This document shows positions 1-7,772 of a stretch of 31,074 nucleotides of DNA, in pieces; within the stretch, counting starts at the first letter, position 1; each line of letters opens with the position of its first letter. The notes below the pieces were generated by a model that was not told the DNA's origin, searched no databases, and saw nothing but the letters and a program-made list of their open reading frames with translations. This stretch comes from an uncultured Prevotella sp. (GTDB taxonomy: Bacteria > Bacteroidota > Bacteroidia > Bacteroidales > Bacteroidaceae): positions 1 to 31,074 of the forward strand of contig UQZX01000029.1 in NCBI GenBank assembly GCA_900545525.1, in the 5' to 3' direction. The translations under genes were made by a program, and so were the position numbers.

Positions 1-381
1 CGACACACACGCAAGGGAGTGGAATCCACAAAACTGATTCCAGTGCAAGTCCCTAAAAGTACCTGCTTGATGAAGATTGCCAGCGGGAGTAACACTTACT
101 TCTCCAATTCAACAAACCGGTTATAAGACACACGTTGGGTAAACAAATGGGGCAGATGCTTGCAGACATATTCCTGATAATAGTGTTTGAAACATCGAAA
201 AACGCCGGAATGAAACAGGATGAGAATAACCATAATTTCCGCATCACTCATGCGGTTAGGCTTGTTGCGATGCTTATGGGATGTATCCTTTATCATATAC
301 TTTTTCTTGTTGGATAGCAAATTCCTTGCAAAAATCGTCTGCCATACAATAAATCTCTGTAACTTTAGCCTCTAAGAACAT
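1..381 (-). pseudogene. IS982-family transposase remnant, N-terminal part
   Basis: Read on the minus strand from ATG 379-381, the translation begins MFLEAKVTEIYCMADDFCKE, as in Bacteroidetes IS982 transposases. It continues in another frame through KDTSHKHRNKPNRMSDAEIM and, after a TAA at 96-98, through GTCTGISFVDSTPLRVC to the window edge. IS982 elements encode one DDE transposase of roughly 300 residues, so only the first ~125 codons are here. Two lesions are visible: a one-base shift near 300-310 (the gene reads EKV-Y-D-K instead of EKYMIKD) and the in-frame TAA where GAA is expected (ELEK-stop-VLLPLAI). The copy is therefore very unlikely to be active. I could not define its terminal inverted repeat in the AT-rich sequence beyond 381. 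The family call is from memory of the conserved SFVDSTPLRVC stretch and is fairly secure. Confidence 0.85.
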
Positions 382-523
382 AGTGTAATCGGTTAAATGT
401 TATAATTGGACTCTATAAATTTAATACTCTTGTCAAGATCACATTAATATATAATAAAGAGCCAACAAAAATATTCTCGACATATTTACACAATAACATA
501 AGAATATTATTAAATAAAAATCG

Positions 524-531
524 TACCTTTA
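524..531 (+). promoter_or_regulatory. Possible Bacteroidetes -7 element before the lipoprotein gene
   Basis: TACCTTTA lies 22 bp before the ATG at 554 and is one base off the Bacteroidetes -7 consensus TAnnTTTG. No convincing TTG is seen about 20 bp further upstream. The 172 bp before the gene (382-553) are AT-rich and hold no other gene I can support. Confidence 0.35.
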
Positions 532-553
532 CCGCAATAAACCTAATACGCCG

Positions 554-1072
554 ATGAAACTGCTTAAACTTTTCATGTCCTTGTCGCTTTCATGCCTGCT
601 GCTATGCTCATGCGAGAAACCTTATTCTGAAGAAGACAACGTGCCCGATATCAATACGGGTGAAAACAACAAGCCGTCAGGCGGTGACAATACACCCGGC
701 GGCAACTCCGGCACAGGGAAGTACAGCACAGGAGATGTCGTTACGGTACAGGAGTTTATAGATAATGAAATAAACTGTCAGGTGTTTGTAGTGGGATATA
801 TCGTGGGCGACTGCACTAAAAGCATATCAAACGCGGAGTTCGCCCCTCCCTTCACTCAGCCGCAGGCACTGCTCATTGCCGACGACATGAACGAGGACAA
901 CACGGACAAAGTGGCGTCAATACAATTGAAATCCGGTTCGAAGTGGAGACAGAACTTAAATCTCGAGGACAATCCCCTACTACACCGCCGCAAGATAATG
1001 GTCTTCGGATTTAAGGAGCGGTATCTCGGCGTACCGGGCATAAAGAGCATAGACGCATTTGAATTCATATAA
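554..1072 (+). CDS. Small lipoprotein, DUF6359-type domain
   Basis: This 172-residue protein has a type II signal peptide: a basic start (MKLLK), a hydrophobic stretch and a lipobox ending LLCS-C with the lipidated Cys at residue 20. The mature N-terminus is acidic (CEKPYSEEDN), a pattern compatible with surface export in Bacteroidetes. Residues ~33-56 are a Gly/Asn/Pro-rich linker. From ~57 a compact domain follows with the pattern DVVTVQEFID, VVGYIVGDCT, ALLIADD and a closing GIKSIDAFEF. This resembles the small OB-like DUF6359 domain of Bacteroides/Prevotella lipoproteins, whose function is unknown. The gene stands alone between an IS remnant and the restriction island, and it is GC-richer than the island, so it probably belongs to the resident genome. 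The domain name is from memory; the lipoprotein call is firm. Confidence 0.75.
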   Translation: MKLLKLFMSLSLSCLLLCSCEKPYSEEDNVPDINTGENNKPSGGDNTPGGNSGTGKYSTGDVVTVQEFIDNEINCQVFVVGYIVGDCTKSISNAEFAPPFTQPQALLIADDMNEDNTDKVASIQLKSGSKWRQNLNLEDNPLLHRRKIMVFGFKERYLGVPGIKSIDAFEFI

Positions 1073-1155
1073 TTATCCGTCAACTAAAAATCACCTGCTT
1101 ATGAGCCGGTTAGTAAAAATAAATAAAGACTACGCACTTGAAGCTATAAATTGTA

Positions 1156-1263
1156 ATGGCAAAAATATACGATAACATAGAAAGCAAGACTGGAAAGTCT
1201 GCCATATCATCTGAAAAAACATCTGATTTTCTGCTGTCTTCTGAGGAAAATAACAAGGAATAA
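1156..1263 (+). CDS. 35-residue ORF, possible 5' stump of a lost gene
   Basis: A complete 35-codon frame begins MAKIYDNIES and ends SSEENNKE just 27 bp before the restriction-modification gene. A second short frame (MSRLVKINKDYALE..., from 1101) overlaps its start. The opening MAKIYDNIE resembles, from memory, the first residues of PLD-helicase restriction proteins found beside such methylases. The rest matches nothing I know and is Ser/Glu/Lys-rich. It could be a deletion remnant, a leader peptide or chance. Nothing else is recognisable in 1073-1290. Confidence 0.3.
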   Translation: MAKIYDNIESKTGKSAISSEKTSDFLLSSEENNKE

Positions 1264-1290
1264 ATTTAAAATATAAAAACAAATACAATT

Positions 1291-3969
1291 ATGGCAAAAA
1301 GGACAACTCAATCAATAGAACCCAATATAGCTGATTTAGCGAATAGTTGGCTGAAATCGTATAATTTGGATTATAAGCTTGAACAAGAATCGTTGAATAC
1401 AGAAATAGATAAAGCACTCGAAGATTATTTTTCTAAAAATGGTGGTGCCGGAGGAAATCGCCCTGATGCAAAACTTTTGTTACAAAATAGTAAAGGAAAA
1501 TACTATCCTATCTTAATTGAGTACAAAGGCTATAAGGATAAATTGATAAAACTTGATTCTTCTGGACATGTTGAAAACCAAAAGACCCAGAATGAACCGA
1601 ATTTTAAAAATATAAATTCCTACGCTGTGAATGGTGCTGTGCATTATGCCAATGCAATTCTTCATCATACAAGTTATACTGATGTTATTGCCATTGGTAT
1701 GACAGGATATAAAAACGAACAAGGCAATATACAACATCAAATAGGTGTTTATTATGTATCGAAGAAAAATTTAGGAGCTGGACAAGAAGTTGGGGAATAT
1801 ACAGATTTATCTTTCTTGGCTCCCAATAATTTTGAAGCCTTTATAGAGCATGTTGAGAATTTGTGTTTGCCACAAAAAGAGTTAGATAAATTAAAAGAGA
1901 AAAAAGAGCAAGAAATAACTATAAGTTTGACAAAACTTAATAATGATATTTATCAGAAAGAGAAGGGGCTTGGGGAGAATGATCGTGTATATTTGGTTGC
2001 GGCATCCATCATAGCCACTTTAGGTGTTCCTGGGAAAGTGGCTCCTCTTGAAAAAGATGATTTAAAATCATCAACAGAACAAGGCAATACGGATGGAGAT
2101 ATTATACTTAGAAAAATAAAGGCATTTTTGAGTGAAAAGAAGTTGCCACAGGCAAAAAAAGATATGATAATCCGAACATTGCAAAATACACTTACATCAG
2201 AAAATATCAATAGAGTAGAAAAAGGTGAAAGTCAACTTAAACGGGTCTTTACAAAAATTATTGATGATTTAGGTATTTATTACAAGATTGGCCTAACCAC
2301 CGATTTTACAGGTAAGCTGTTTAACGAAATGTATGGATGGCTTGGATTTTCACAAGATACACTTAACGATGTTGTTTTAACACCATCATATGTAGCGAAA
2401 CTTTTGGTAAAATTAGCTCGTGTAGATAGAGATTCTTATGTATGGGATTTTGCTACAGGTTCTGCTGGTTTATTAGTCGCAGCAATGAATGAAATGCTCA
2501 TTGATGCCAAAAAGAACATTCACTCCCCAAATGAATTAGCAATTAAAGAAAATAAGATAAAGGCTGAACAACTTCTTGGAATAGAATGGTTGCCTGGTGT
2601 GTATATGCTTGCTATTCTTAATATGATACTTATGGGTGATGGTAGCTCAAACATTCTCAATAAAGATTCATTAACAGAATTTGATGGTAAATATGGATTT
2701 GGACAAACAGATAAGGAATTTCCTGCAAATGCTTTTGTCTTAAATCCTCCTTATTCTGCTGCTGGTAATGGTATGAACTTCGTTGAAAAAGCGTTAGGTA
2801 TGATGAACAGAGGTGGCTATGCCGCTATCATTATACAAAGTTCGGCAGGTTCAGGAAAAGCCGTTGAATATAATAAACGAATTTTGCAGAAGCATACCCT
2901 TTTGGCGAGTATAAAGATGCCGATAGATCTTTTTATTGGCAAGTCAAGTGTACAAACCCATATCTATGTATTTAGAGTAAACGAAGCACATCATAAAGAT
3001 AATGTGGTGAAATTTATAGATTTTTCTAATGATGGCTATACTCGCGCCAATCGTAAAAAGGCAAAAGTTTCATACAATTTGCGAGATACAGACCATGCAA
3101 AAGAAAGATACGAAGAATTAGTTCATCTTGTCCGTTTCGGAAAGAGTAAACTTAACATATTTACAGAAAAAGAATATTATGAAGGAACGATTGATCCTAA
3201 GAATGGCGCAGACTGGAATCAATCCGCTCCTGTAGATACAAAACCAACATTAGACGATTTTAAGAAAACGGTTGCAGACTATCTTGCTTGGGAAGTATCC
3301 AATATCCTTAAACAAGAAGATAAATGGAAGGATGAATTGGGAAATTTGAGTGAAATGAAATCTGATAATTATATCCTTAATGAAACTGAGCAAGACACTT
3401 TAGATGAGTTTAATAATACAAAGTTTGAAGCATTTAATATTACAGACATATTTGATATAAAAAATACGCATAACATCCTTTCATCGGAGATTGTTGCAAA
3501 TAGTGGTGATATCCCTTATTTATGTGCCAGTGCAGAGAATAATGCCGTAGACTGTTACATATCATACAATGAAAATTTATTAGAACAGGGAAACTGTATC
3601 TTTATTGGAGGCAAAACATTTGTTGTAAGCTATCAAGAAAAAGATTTCTTCTCAAACGACAGCCATAACCTAATATTATCTTTAAAAAACAACTTGTGGA
3701 AGAATAAGCAGACTCAATTGTATCTGGCTACATGCATACGGAAGAGTTTGAGCCATAAGTATTCGTGGGGCAGTAGTGTTAGCAATAGGAAAATACAAAA
3801 AGATATTGTCTTTCTCCCAACAATAAATAATAAAGTTGATTATGCCTGTATGGCTAATTTGATTTTAGCAATCCAAAAATTGGTAATTCAAGATGTTGTT
3901 TTATATGCAGAAAGAAGAATTAAAGCATACAATAAGGTTGTAGATAAAGACAAACATTCATATTCATAA
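1291..3969 (+). CDS. Single-chain restriction-modification enzyme (nuclease + N6-adenine methylase + one TRD; type IIG-like)
   Basis: The 892-residue protein has three parts. Residues ~1-200 form a PD-(D/E)XK-like nuclease: D59 lies in NRPDAKLLL and E77-Y-K79 in ILIEYKG, giving the D...ExK core. Residues ~330-640 are a type I-like gamma-class adenine methylase (N6_Mtase), with SAM motif I DFATGSAG at 386-393 and catalytic NPPY at 485-488. Residues ~700-880 look like one HsdS-type target-recognition domain (FNITDIFDIKNT, IPYLCASAEN, GNCIFIGGKTF, SVSNRKIQKDIVFLP). It should both methylate and cut DNA with one polypeptide; no separate HsdR, HsdM or HsdS gene is nearby. One TRD suggests half-site recognition as a dimer. 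ATG 1291 fits because the preceding frame stops at 1263. The gene is markedly AT-rich, which suggests acquisition. The recognition sequence cannot be inferred. Confidence 0.88.
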   Translation: MAKRTTQSIEPNIADLANSWLKSYNLDYKLEQESLNTEIDKALEDYFSKNGGAGGNRPDAKLLLQNSKGKYYPILIEYKGYKDKLIKLDSSGHVENQKTQNEPNFKNINSYAVNGAVHYANAILHHTSYTDVIAIGMTGYKNEQGNIQHQIGVYYVSKKNLGAGQEVGEYTDLSFLAPNNFEAFIEHVENLCLPQKELDKLKEKKEQEITISLTKLNNDIYQKEKGLGENDRVYLVAASIIATLGVPGKVAPLEKDDLKSSTEQGNTDGDIILRKIKAFLSEKKLPQAKKDMIIRTLQNTLTSENINRVEKGESQLKRVFTKIIDDLGIYYKIGLTTDFTGKLFNEMYGWLGFSQDTLNDVVLTPSYVAKLLVKLARVDRDSYVWDFATGSAGLLVAAMNEMLIDAKKNIHSPNELAIKENKIKAEQLLGIEWLPGVYMLAILNMILMGDGSSNILNKDSLTEFDGKYGFGQTDKEFPANAFVLNPPYSAAGNGMNFVEKALGMMNRGGYAAIIIQSSAGSGKAVEYNKRILQKHTLLASIKMPIDLFIGKSSVQTHIYVFRVNEAHHKDNVVKFIDFSNDGYTRANRKKAKVSYNLRDTDHAKERYEELVHLVRFGKSKLNIFTEKEYYEGTIDPKNGADWNQSAPVDTKPTLDDFKKTVADYLAWEVSNILKQEDKWKDELGNLSEMKSDNYILNETEQDTLDEFNNTKFEAFNITDIFDIKNTHNILSSEIVANSGDIPYLCASAENNAVDCYISYNENLLEQGNCIFIGGKTFVVSYQEKDFFSNDSHNLILSLKNNLWKNKQTQLYLATCIRKSLSHKYSWGSSVSNRKIQKDIVFLPTINNKVDYACMANLILAIQKLVIQDVVLYAERRIKAYNKVVDKDKHSYS

Positions 3970-4025
3970 AATGAAGCGCAAGTAATAGTAGAAGAAACAA
4001 AAAGTGCTAAATAGTTTGTGGAAAA

Positions 4026-4720
4026 ATGGCAATATTAGATAAAGACAGAAAACGTTTATGGGCAAAGTCAGGCAATTGTTGTGCTATATGTAAGCAAAAA
4101 TTAGTCATGTCTAATGCAAATGGTTTAGATTACAATATTGGAGAAGAATGTCATATTGTTAGTAGCAAAGTATCAGGCCCAAGATATGAAACAGGATTGG
4201 TTAATTATTATGTTTATGAGAACTTGATACTTTTATGTCGTAATCATCATAAAACTATAGATGACGTTAGTAATCTTTCTAAATATTCTAAGCAATGTTT
4301 GTTAGATATAAAAGAAGCATGAATCATGGGTAGAAGAAAGACTTTCTGACAATAAAAAAGGCTATTGTGTACATTTAATTCAAAATGGTGCAGAACTTGT
4401 TTCTATTATATCTGGTGTTTGTGAAATGGGACATACAAATGATTCTATCACGAATAAAGTTGATGCGGAGTTTATAGGCTCAATATGGCAAACTTTAGGA
4501 AATTATGCGGATATTTATCATGATTTAGAGCCTTACCAACAAACATTAGTAGAATTTGAACTTCAAGAGCTTTTAACAGAAATGGCTCAAAAAGGATTTT
4601 TTTATTTATGGAACTCGTGTTGTTAGAAACCGTAAGTTTTTAGATGGCACTACAGGTAAATGGACTGTTGCTGTATTATACATTATTAAATGTGATTCTA
4701 AAGCGTTAATAAAAATATAG
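4026..4720 (+). pseudogene. HNH endonuclease gene with two frameshifts
   Basis: The first frame (4026-4322, 98 aa) carries an HNH nuclease core: a CAIC zinc knuckle at ~19-22, EECHIVSS, then ENLILLCRNHHKTIDD, the usual H...N...H arrangement. It stops at TGA 4320-4322. The reading continues immediately in another frame as KHESWVEERLSDN through EFELQELLTEMAQKG, and after a run of seven T near 4590-4600 in a third frame as FFIYGTRVVRNRKFLDGTT and on to TAG 4718-4720. Joined, these give a protein of about 230 residues. The first shift is at AAAAG about 4312-4317, the second at the T-run. Both sites are short homopolymers, so assembly error or phase variation are alternatives to true decay. It sits 56 bp after the restriction-modification gene in the same direction and was probably co-transcribed. 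Confidence 0.8.
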
Positions 4721-4738
4721 ACAATACATTAAATAAAT

Positions 4739-5614
4739 ATGAATGAACAATTATTATATCATTATACAACAATGAATACGTTCTATGCTATGATGGCTCA
4801 ATCATTATGTTGTGAAAAAGGAGACTTTCATCCCAAATACCTGAGAATGTGGGCTACGAATTATGCATATCAGAATGACTACACGGAGTGTAAGTTATTC
4901 TTGGATAGATTGGAGAAATCCGTGGAGAAGTATGTGGAAGCAAAAAATATTGCACTCCCTTCTGATGCTTGGAAGTTACTTCATGAGTCTATATTTGACA
5001 TGGGGATATATACGCTTTCTTTTTCAGAACATGATGATGATTTAACAATGTGGCGTGGATATGGTCAAAACGGGGACGGTGTTAGCATTGGTTTTGATTT
5101 TTCAAATTTGCCAATGCCACCAATGGCAAGTTTCTTTGATTCAGAACAGGAAATTGAAGCATCAGAAATAGATAGAGAGGTGCTAATACAAACTGATAGA
5201 CCAATCGAATGTGAATACGTAAAACCTGAAGATGATTTTATCCCCAAAGAATTAGTATCAAAGACAGTTGAAAATTTGCTGTCAGAGGATAAAGATTTGG
5301 TAGATCTCAAACAAGCATTTATTAATTATAATAATGCGCCACGATATAAACATTATAAGTATAAACAAGAAAAGGAGTGGAGAGTTATAAAAAATGAAAC
5401 TCTACCAAAATATAAAATGGTTGACAACAAGCATCTGGTGCCATACATGGAAGTGAAGATTTTAATTGATTGTATAAAGAAAATTATAGTAGGTCCCTGT
5501 CTGTCATCTAAGGAAACAGTAAGGAATGTCAAAAGCTATCTTCTTTCCAAATATCTTGATATTGAAAATATTAAAGTTGTTAAATCAGAAATTCCATATA
5601 GGAACAGGTTTTAA
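4739..5614 (+). CDS. DUF2971 family protein
   Basis: This 291-residue protein has no signal peptide or membrane segment and should be cytosolic. It shows the DUF2971 pattern: LYHYTT at residues 6-11, SFSEHDDDLTMWRGYG at 94-109 followed by GVSIGFDF at 114-121, EKEWRVIKNE near 211-220, and a late KKIIVGPCLS. The family has no established reaction. Its members often lie among restriction, toxin and abortive-infection genes, which fits the neighbours here. The gene begins 18 bp after the frameshifted HNH gene and ends 9 bp before the YhcG gene, so it is likely part of one transcript. ATG 4739 is the first in-frame start, and LYHYT follows at once as is usual in the family. Base composition is AT-rich like the rest of the island. 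Domain assignment is strong; function is unknown. Confidence 0.8.
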   Translation: MNEQLLYHYTTMNTFYAMMAQSLCCEKGDFHPKYLRMWATNYAYQNDYTECKLFLDRLEKSVEKYVEAKNIALPSDAWKLLHESIFDMGIYTLSFSEHDDDLTMWRGYGQNGDGVSIGFDFSNLPMPPMASFFDSEQEIEASEIDREVLIQTDRPIECEYVKPEDDFIPKELVSKTVENLLSEDKDLVDLKQAFINYNNAPRYKHYKYKQEKEWRVIKNETLPKYKMVDNKHLVPYMEVKILIDCIKKIIVGPCLSSKETVRNVKSYLLSKYLDIENIKVVKSEIPYRNRF

Positions 5615-5623
5615 TGTCATATT

Positions 5624-6772
5624 ATGAAAAAATCAAAAGATATACAAACAAGGAATGATTTCAACCAAGTGTTGGGAATCATCAATTTTCACCGTCAACG
5701 TGTTTCAAAAGCTATTGATGATGAATCGCTACGGATGATATGGGAAGTAGGGGCATATGTCAGCAAAAAGCTGAAAATATCGGAGTGGGGAGCGAATATT
5801 GTAAGGCAACTTTCTGAATTTATCCGCACACAAAATCCTACGCTGAAAGGATGGAGTTATCGTACTATATACAAAATGGTGCAATTTTATGATGCGTATA
5901 GCTCAGAGTCTTTTAATCAACTTATATATGAAACACAACTGACAAAATATTTGGAACGGAAAACAAGTGATAAGGAGCAAGAATTAATGCCTGTGGAAAT
6001 GGCACAAATAATGCAAACAGAATTTGTGCCAATCGAATTGGCACAAATTCCAGAGATTCTATTTTCTGTCGGCTGGAGTAATCATCAACTTATTTTAAAT
6101 CGTTGTAAATCAGATAATGAACGTCTGTTCTATATTGTATACTCGCAACATGAGCATCTTGAGTTTAAGCAATTAGAGCGAGCTATCAAAACTAACACGA
6201 TGTATTCTATATTGGGAGCGAAAGACAAACAGTCTGCACAACTCCATAGCACTTATTCACAGTCACCGATACTTTTCAAAGATACTGCCTACCTTGATTT
6301 CCTCGGTTTGCCTAAGAAATATAAAGAAACAAAATTGCGCAAAGGAATAGTCCAACACATGAAGGATTTTATTCTTGAAATGGGAAAAGACTTCTTGTTT
6401 ATTGACGAGGAACATCCTATAAAGGTTGGCGGGAAAACCTATAAGGTTGATTTGCTTTTCTACCATAGACTATTGCAATGTATGGTGGTATTTGAATTGA
6501 AAACGACAGAATTCCACCCGTCTTATCAAGGACAGTTGGAATTCTATCTGGAAGCCCTTGACCAAGAAGAACGCAGGTCAAATGAAAACCCAACCATCGG
6601 GATTATATTGTGTAAGGAGTATGACATGGAAACGGTACGTTTTGCGCTTAACCGCAGCATGAGCCCAATGATGATTATGCAATATAAAGAGCAGTTGAGA
6701 GTTGGAGGTATTATTCAACGTAGTATTGTGGAATATTGTAAATTTATAAATGAAGAGACATGTCACGACTAA
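5624..6772 (+). CDS. YhcG/DUF1016 family PD-(D/E)XK nuclease
   Basis: The 382-residue protein has the two-part DUF1016 layout. An N-terminal helical domain (~13-120) contains IWEVGAYVSKKL, SEWGANIVRQLSEFI and LKGWSYRTIYKMVQFY. A C-terminal PD-(D/E)XK nuclease domain (~225-375) has GKDFLFIDEE, VDLLFYHRLLQ with D276, VVFELKTTEF with E291-L-K293, and the family hallmark YQGQLEFYLEALD. It is expected to cut or bind DNA. The family occurs next to restriction and other defence genes, but its natural target is not settled. A short internal near-repeat (PVEMAQIM / PIELAQIP, ~125-142) links the domains. The last 13 nt overlap the start of the next gene, so the two are translationally coupled. Catalytic residues are intact, so an active enzyme is likely. 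Confidence 0.85.
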   Translation: MKKSKDIQTRNDFNQVLGIINFHRQRVSKAIDDESLRMIWEVGAYVSKKLKISEWGANIVRQLSEFIRTQNPTLKGWSYRTIYKMVQFYDAYSSESFNQLIYETQLTKYLERKTSDKEQELMPVEMAQIMQTEFVPIELAQIPEILFSVGWSNHQLILNRCKSDNERLFYIVYSQHEHLEFKQLERAIKTNTMYSILGAKDKQSAQLHSTYSQSPILFKDTAYLDFLGLPKKYKETKLRKGIVQHMKDFILEMGKDFLFIDEEHPIKVGGKTYKVDLLFYHRLLQCMVVFELKTTEFHPSYQGQLEFYLEALDQEERRSNENPTIGIILCKEYDMETVRFALNRSMSPMMIMQYKEQLRVGGIIQRSIVEYCKFINEETCHD

Positions 6773-7416
6773 GCGATTTATACAAAGCAATGGAAACTCT
6801 CCGCAAAGAGGGACTTCCTGTGAATGAACACCTTGAAAAGAAGGCAAATGAACTGGAGGAAGAGATTATCAAGAAAGAGATTCTTCCTGTGTTGAGCAAA
6901 ACGATTGAGCCGGCACTGCAGCCAGTGAAGCGTGAACTGGTGCTGGTCGTAGATTATGTGCCGGGGCAACCGTTAAGCGTTCATCTCAGCCGTAAGCGGA
7001 ACTTTACTGCGGAACTTACAGATGCCAAAGAGATGGTGCTTGACCTGAAAGTGACACATCGGAATCATGGTTCTCGGCAGGACGAAAAGATAGAAAGAGG
7101 TCCAGCAAGAGACATGACGGTTACATTTCCTGATGGAACAATAATAGCGGAGAAGAAAGCGGTTGATACATTTGTTGCGGTAGTGAAGAGAATTGGCGTG
7201 GCGAAAGTCCGCAAGGTTGTGGAAGAGTATAACCTCAAGTTCTGCAAAGTTCCTGTAATCTCAAACAGGAAGGATGCAAAATACGGCAGAAGCCAAAAAG
7301 ACTTAGGTGATGGATGGCTGTTGATTACTCACAGCAACAACCCTATGAAGAAATCCTTTATAGAAAAGGTATCGGAAATGCTTAGCTTAGGGATAAAAGT
7401 TACTTTAAAAGAATAA
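6760..7416 (+). CDS. Unnamed protein coupled to the YhcG nuclease
   Basis: I cannot name this 218-residue protein. Residues ~1-50 are helical and charged (ANELEEEIIKKE, coiled-coil-like). The middle (~52-105) has alternating hydrophobic residues (RELVLVVDYVPGQPLSVHL). The C-terminal ~100 residues form a compact domain with FPDGTIIAEKKAVDTFVAVV, KRIGVAKVRKV, VPVISNR, GDGWLLITHSNN and a final helix-strand LGIKVTLKE. From memory, a similar DGT..A.DTF..vi..IG domain followed by THS/THT recurs at the end of Bacteroidetes proteins encoded beside restriction genes; I know no function for it. The ATG lies 13 nt inside the YhcG gene (ATGTCACGACTAA), so the pair is probably made together. It could be a specificity partner, inhibitor or adaptor for the nuclease. 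No catalytic motif is visible. Confidence 0.7.
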   Translation: MSRLSDLYKAMETLRKEGLPVNEHLEKKANELEEEIIKKEILPVLSKTIEPALQPVKRELVLVVDYVPGQPLSVHLSRKRNFTAELTDAKEMVLDLKVTHRNHGSRQDEKIERGPARDMTVTFPDGTIIAEKKAVDTFVAVVKRIGVAKVRKVVEEYNLKFCKVPVISNRKDAKYGRSQKDLGDGWLLITHSNNPMKKSFIEKVSEMLSLGIKVTLKE

Positions 7417-7517
7417 TCTCCAAAGTGACTTTGAAGATTTCTCCATACAATAACATCTGCAGGCAAGATGGTAAAATAATAAAGAAATAACAGTCTATAT
7501 AAAGAAAGGGACAAATT

Positions 7518-7738
7518 ATGAGCCTGATATCAACACGTTTCTACAACGACCATGAAGTGAGGGCTGTTTGGGATGAGGAACATTCAAAATGGTGGCTTTC
7601 AGCTGTAGATATAGTAGCGGCAATAACAGAAAGTCCTAATCCAAGAAAGTATTGGAGTGTATAAAAAACAGATTGAAAAAGGCAGGAGACAAGTTGACTA
7701 CATGTTGTAGTCAACTGGAAATGACTTCTGCTAAATAA
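7518..7738 (+). pseudogene. Bro-N family protein, frameshifted and truncated
   Basis: The first frame starts MSLISTRFYNDHEVRAVWDE and continues with WWLSAVDIVAAITES and PRKYWSV before TAA at 7662-7664. That is the N-terminal half of a BRO-N (baculovirus repeated ORF) domain. The reading resumes in another frame as KNRLKKAGDKLTTCCSQLEM and stops at 7738. Loss of one T in GTATTAAAAAAC would explain the shift. The expected later part (TADGKxx...) is missing: the sequence ends ATGACTTCTGCTAAATAA and passes into the RhuM leader. Bro-N genes commonly accompany RhuM and restriction genes in Bacteroidetes. A perfect 10-bp inverted repeat lies inside (7692-7716). Confidence 0.75.
7692..7716. repeat. 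Perfect 10-bp inverted repeat inside the Bro-N remnant
   Basis: AGTTGACTAC (7692-7701), a 5-nt spacer ATGTT, then GTAGTCAACT (7707-7716). The arms are exact reverse complements. The hairpin lies in codons that still read sensibly as Bro-N (LTTCCSQL), so it may be coincidental, an operator or a fold-back structure between the remnant and the RhuM gene. Confidence 0.6.
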
Positions 7739-7772
7739 CGCCAACAGGCAAAACGTTTAATAATAAAAGAAC

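Noticed and set aside
4426..4626. Separate 66-residue protein after the HNH frame
   Set aside because: It is the middle part of the same HNH gene read after a frameshift, continuous with sequence upstream of its ATG.
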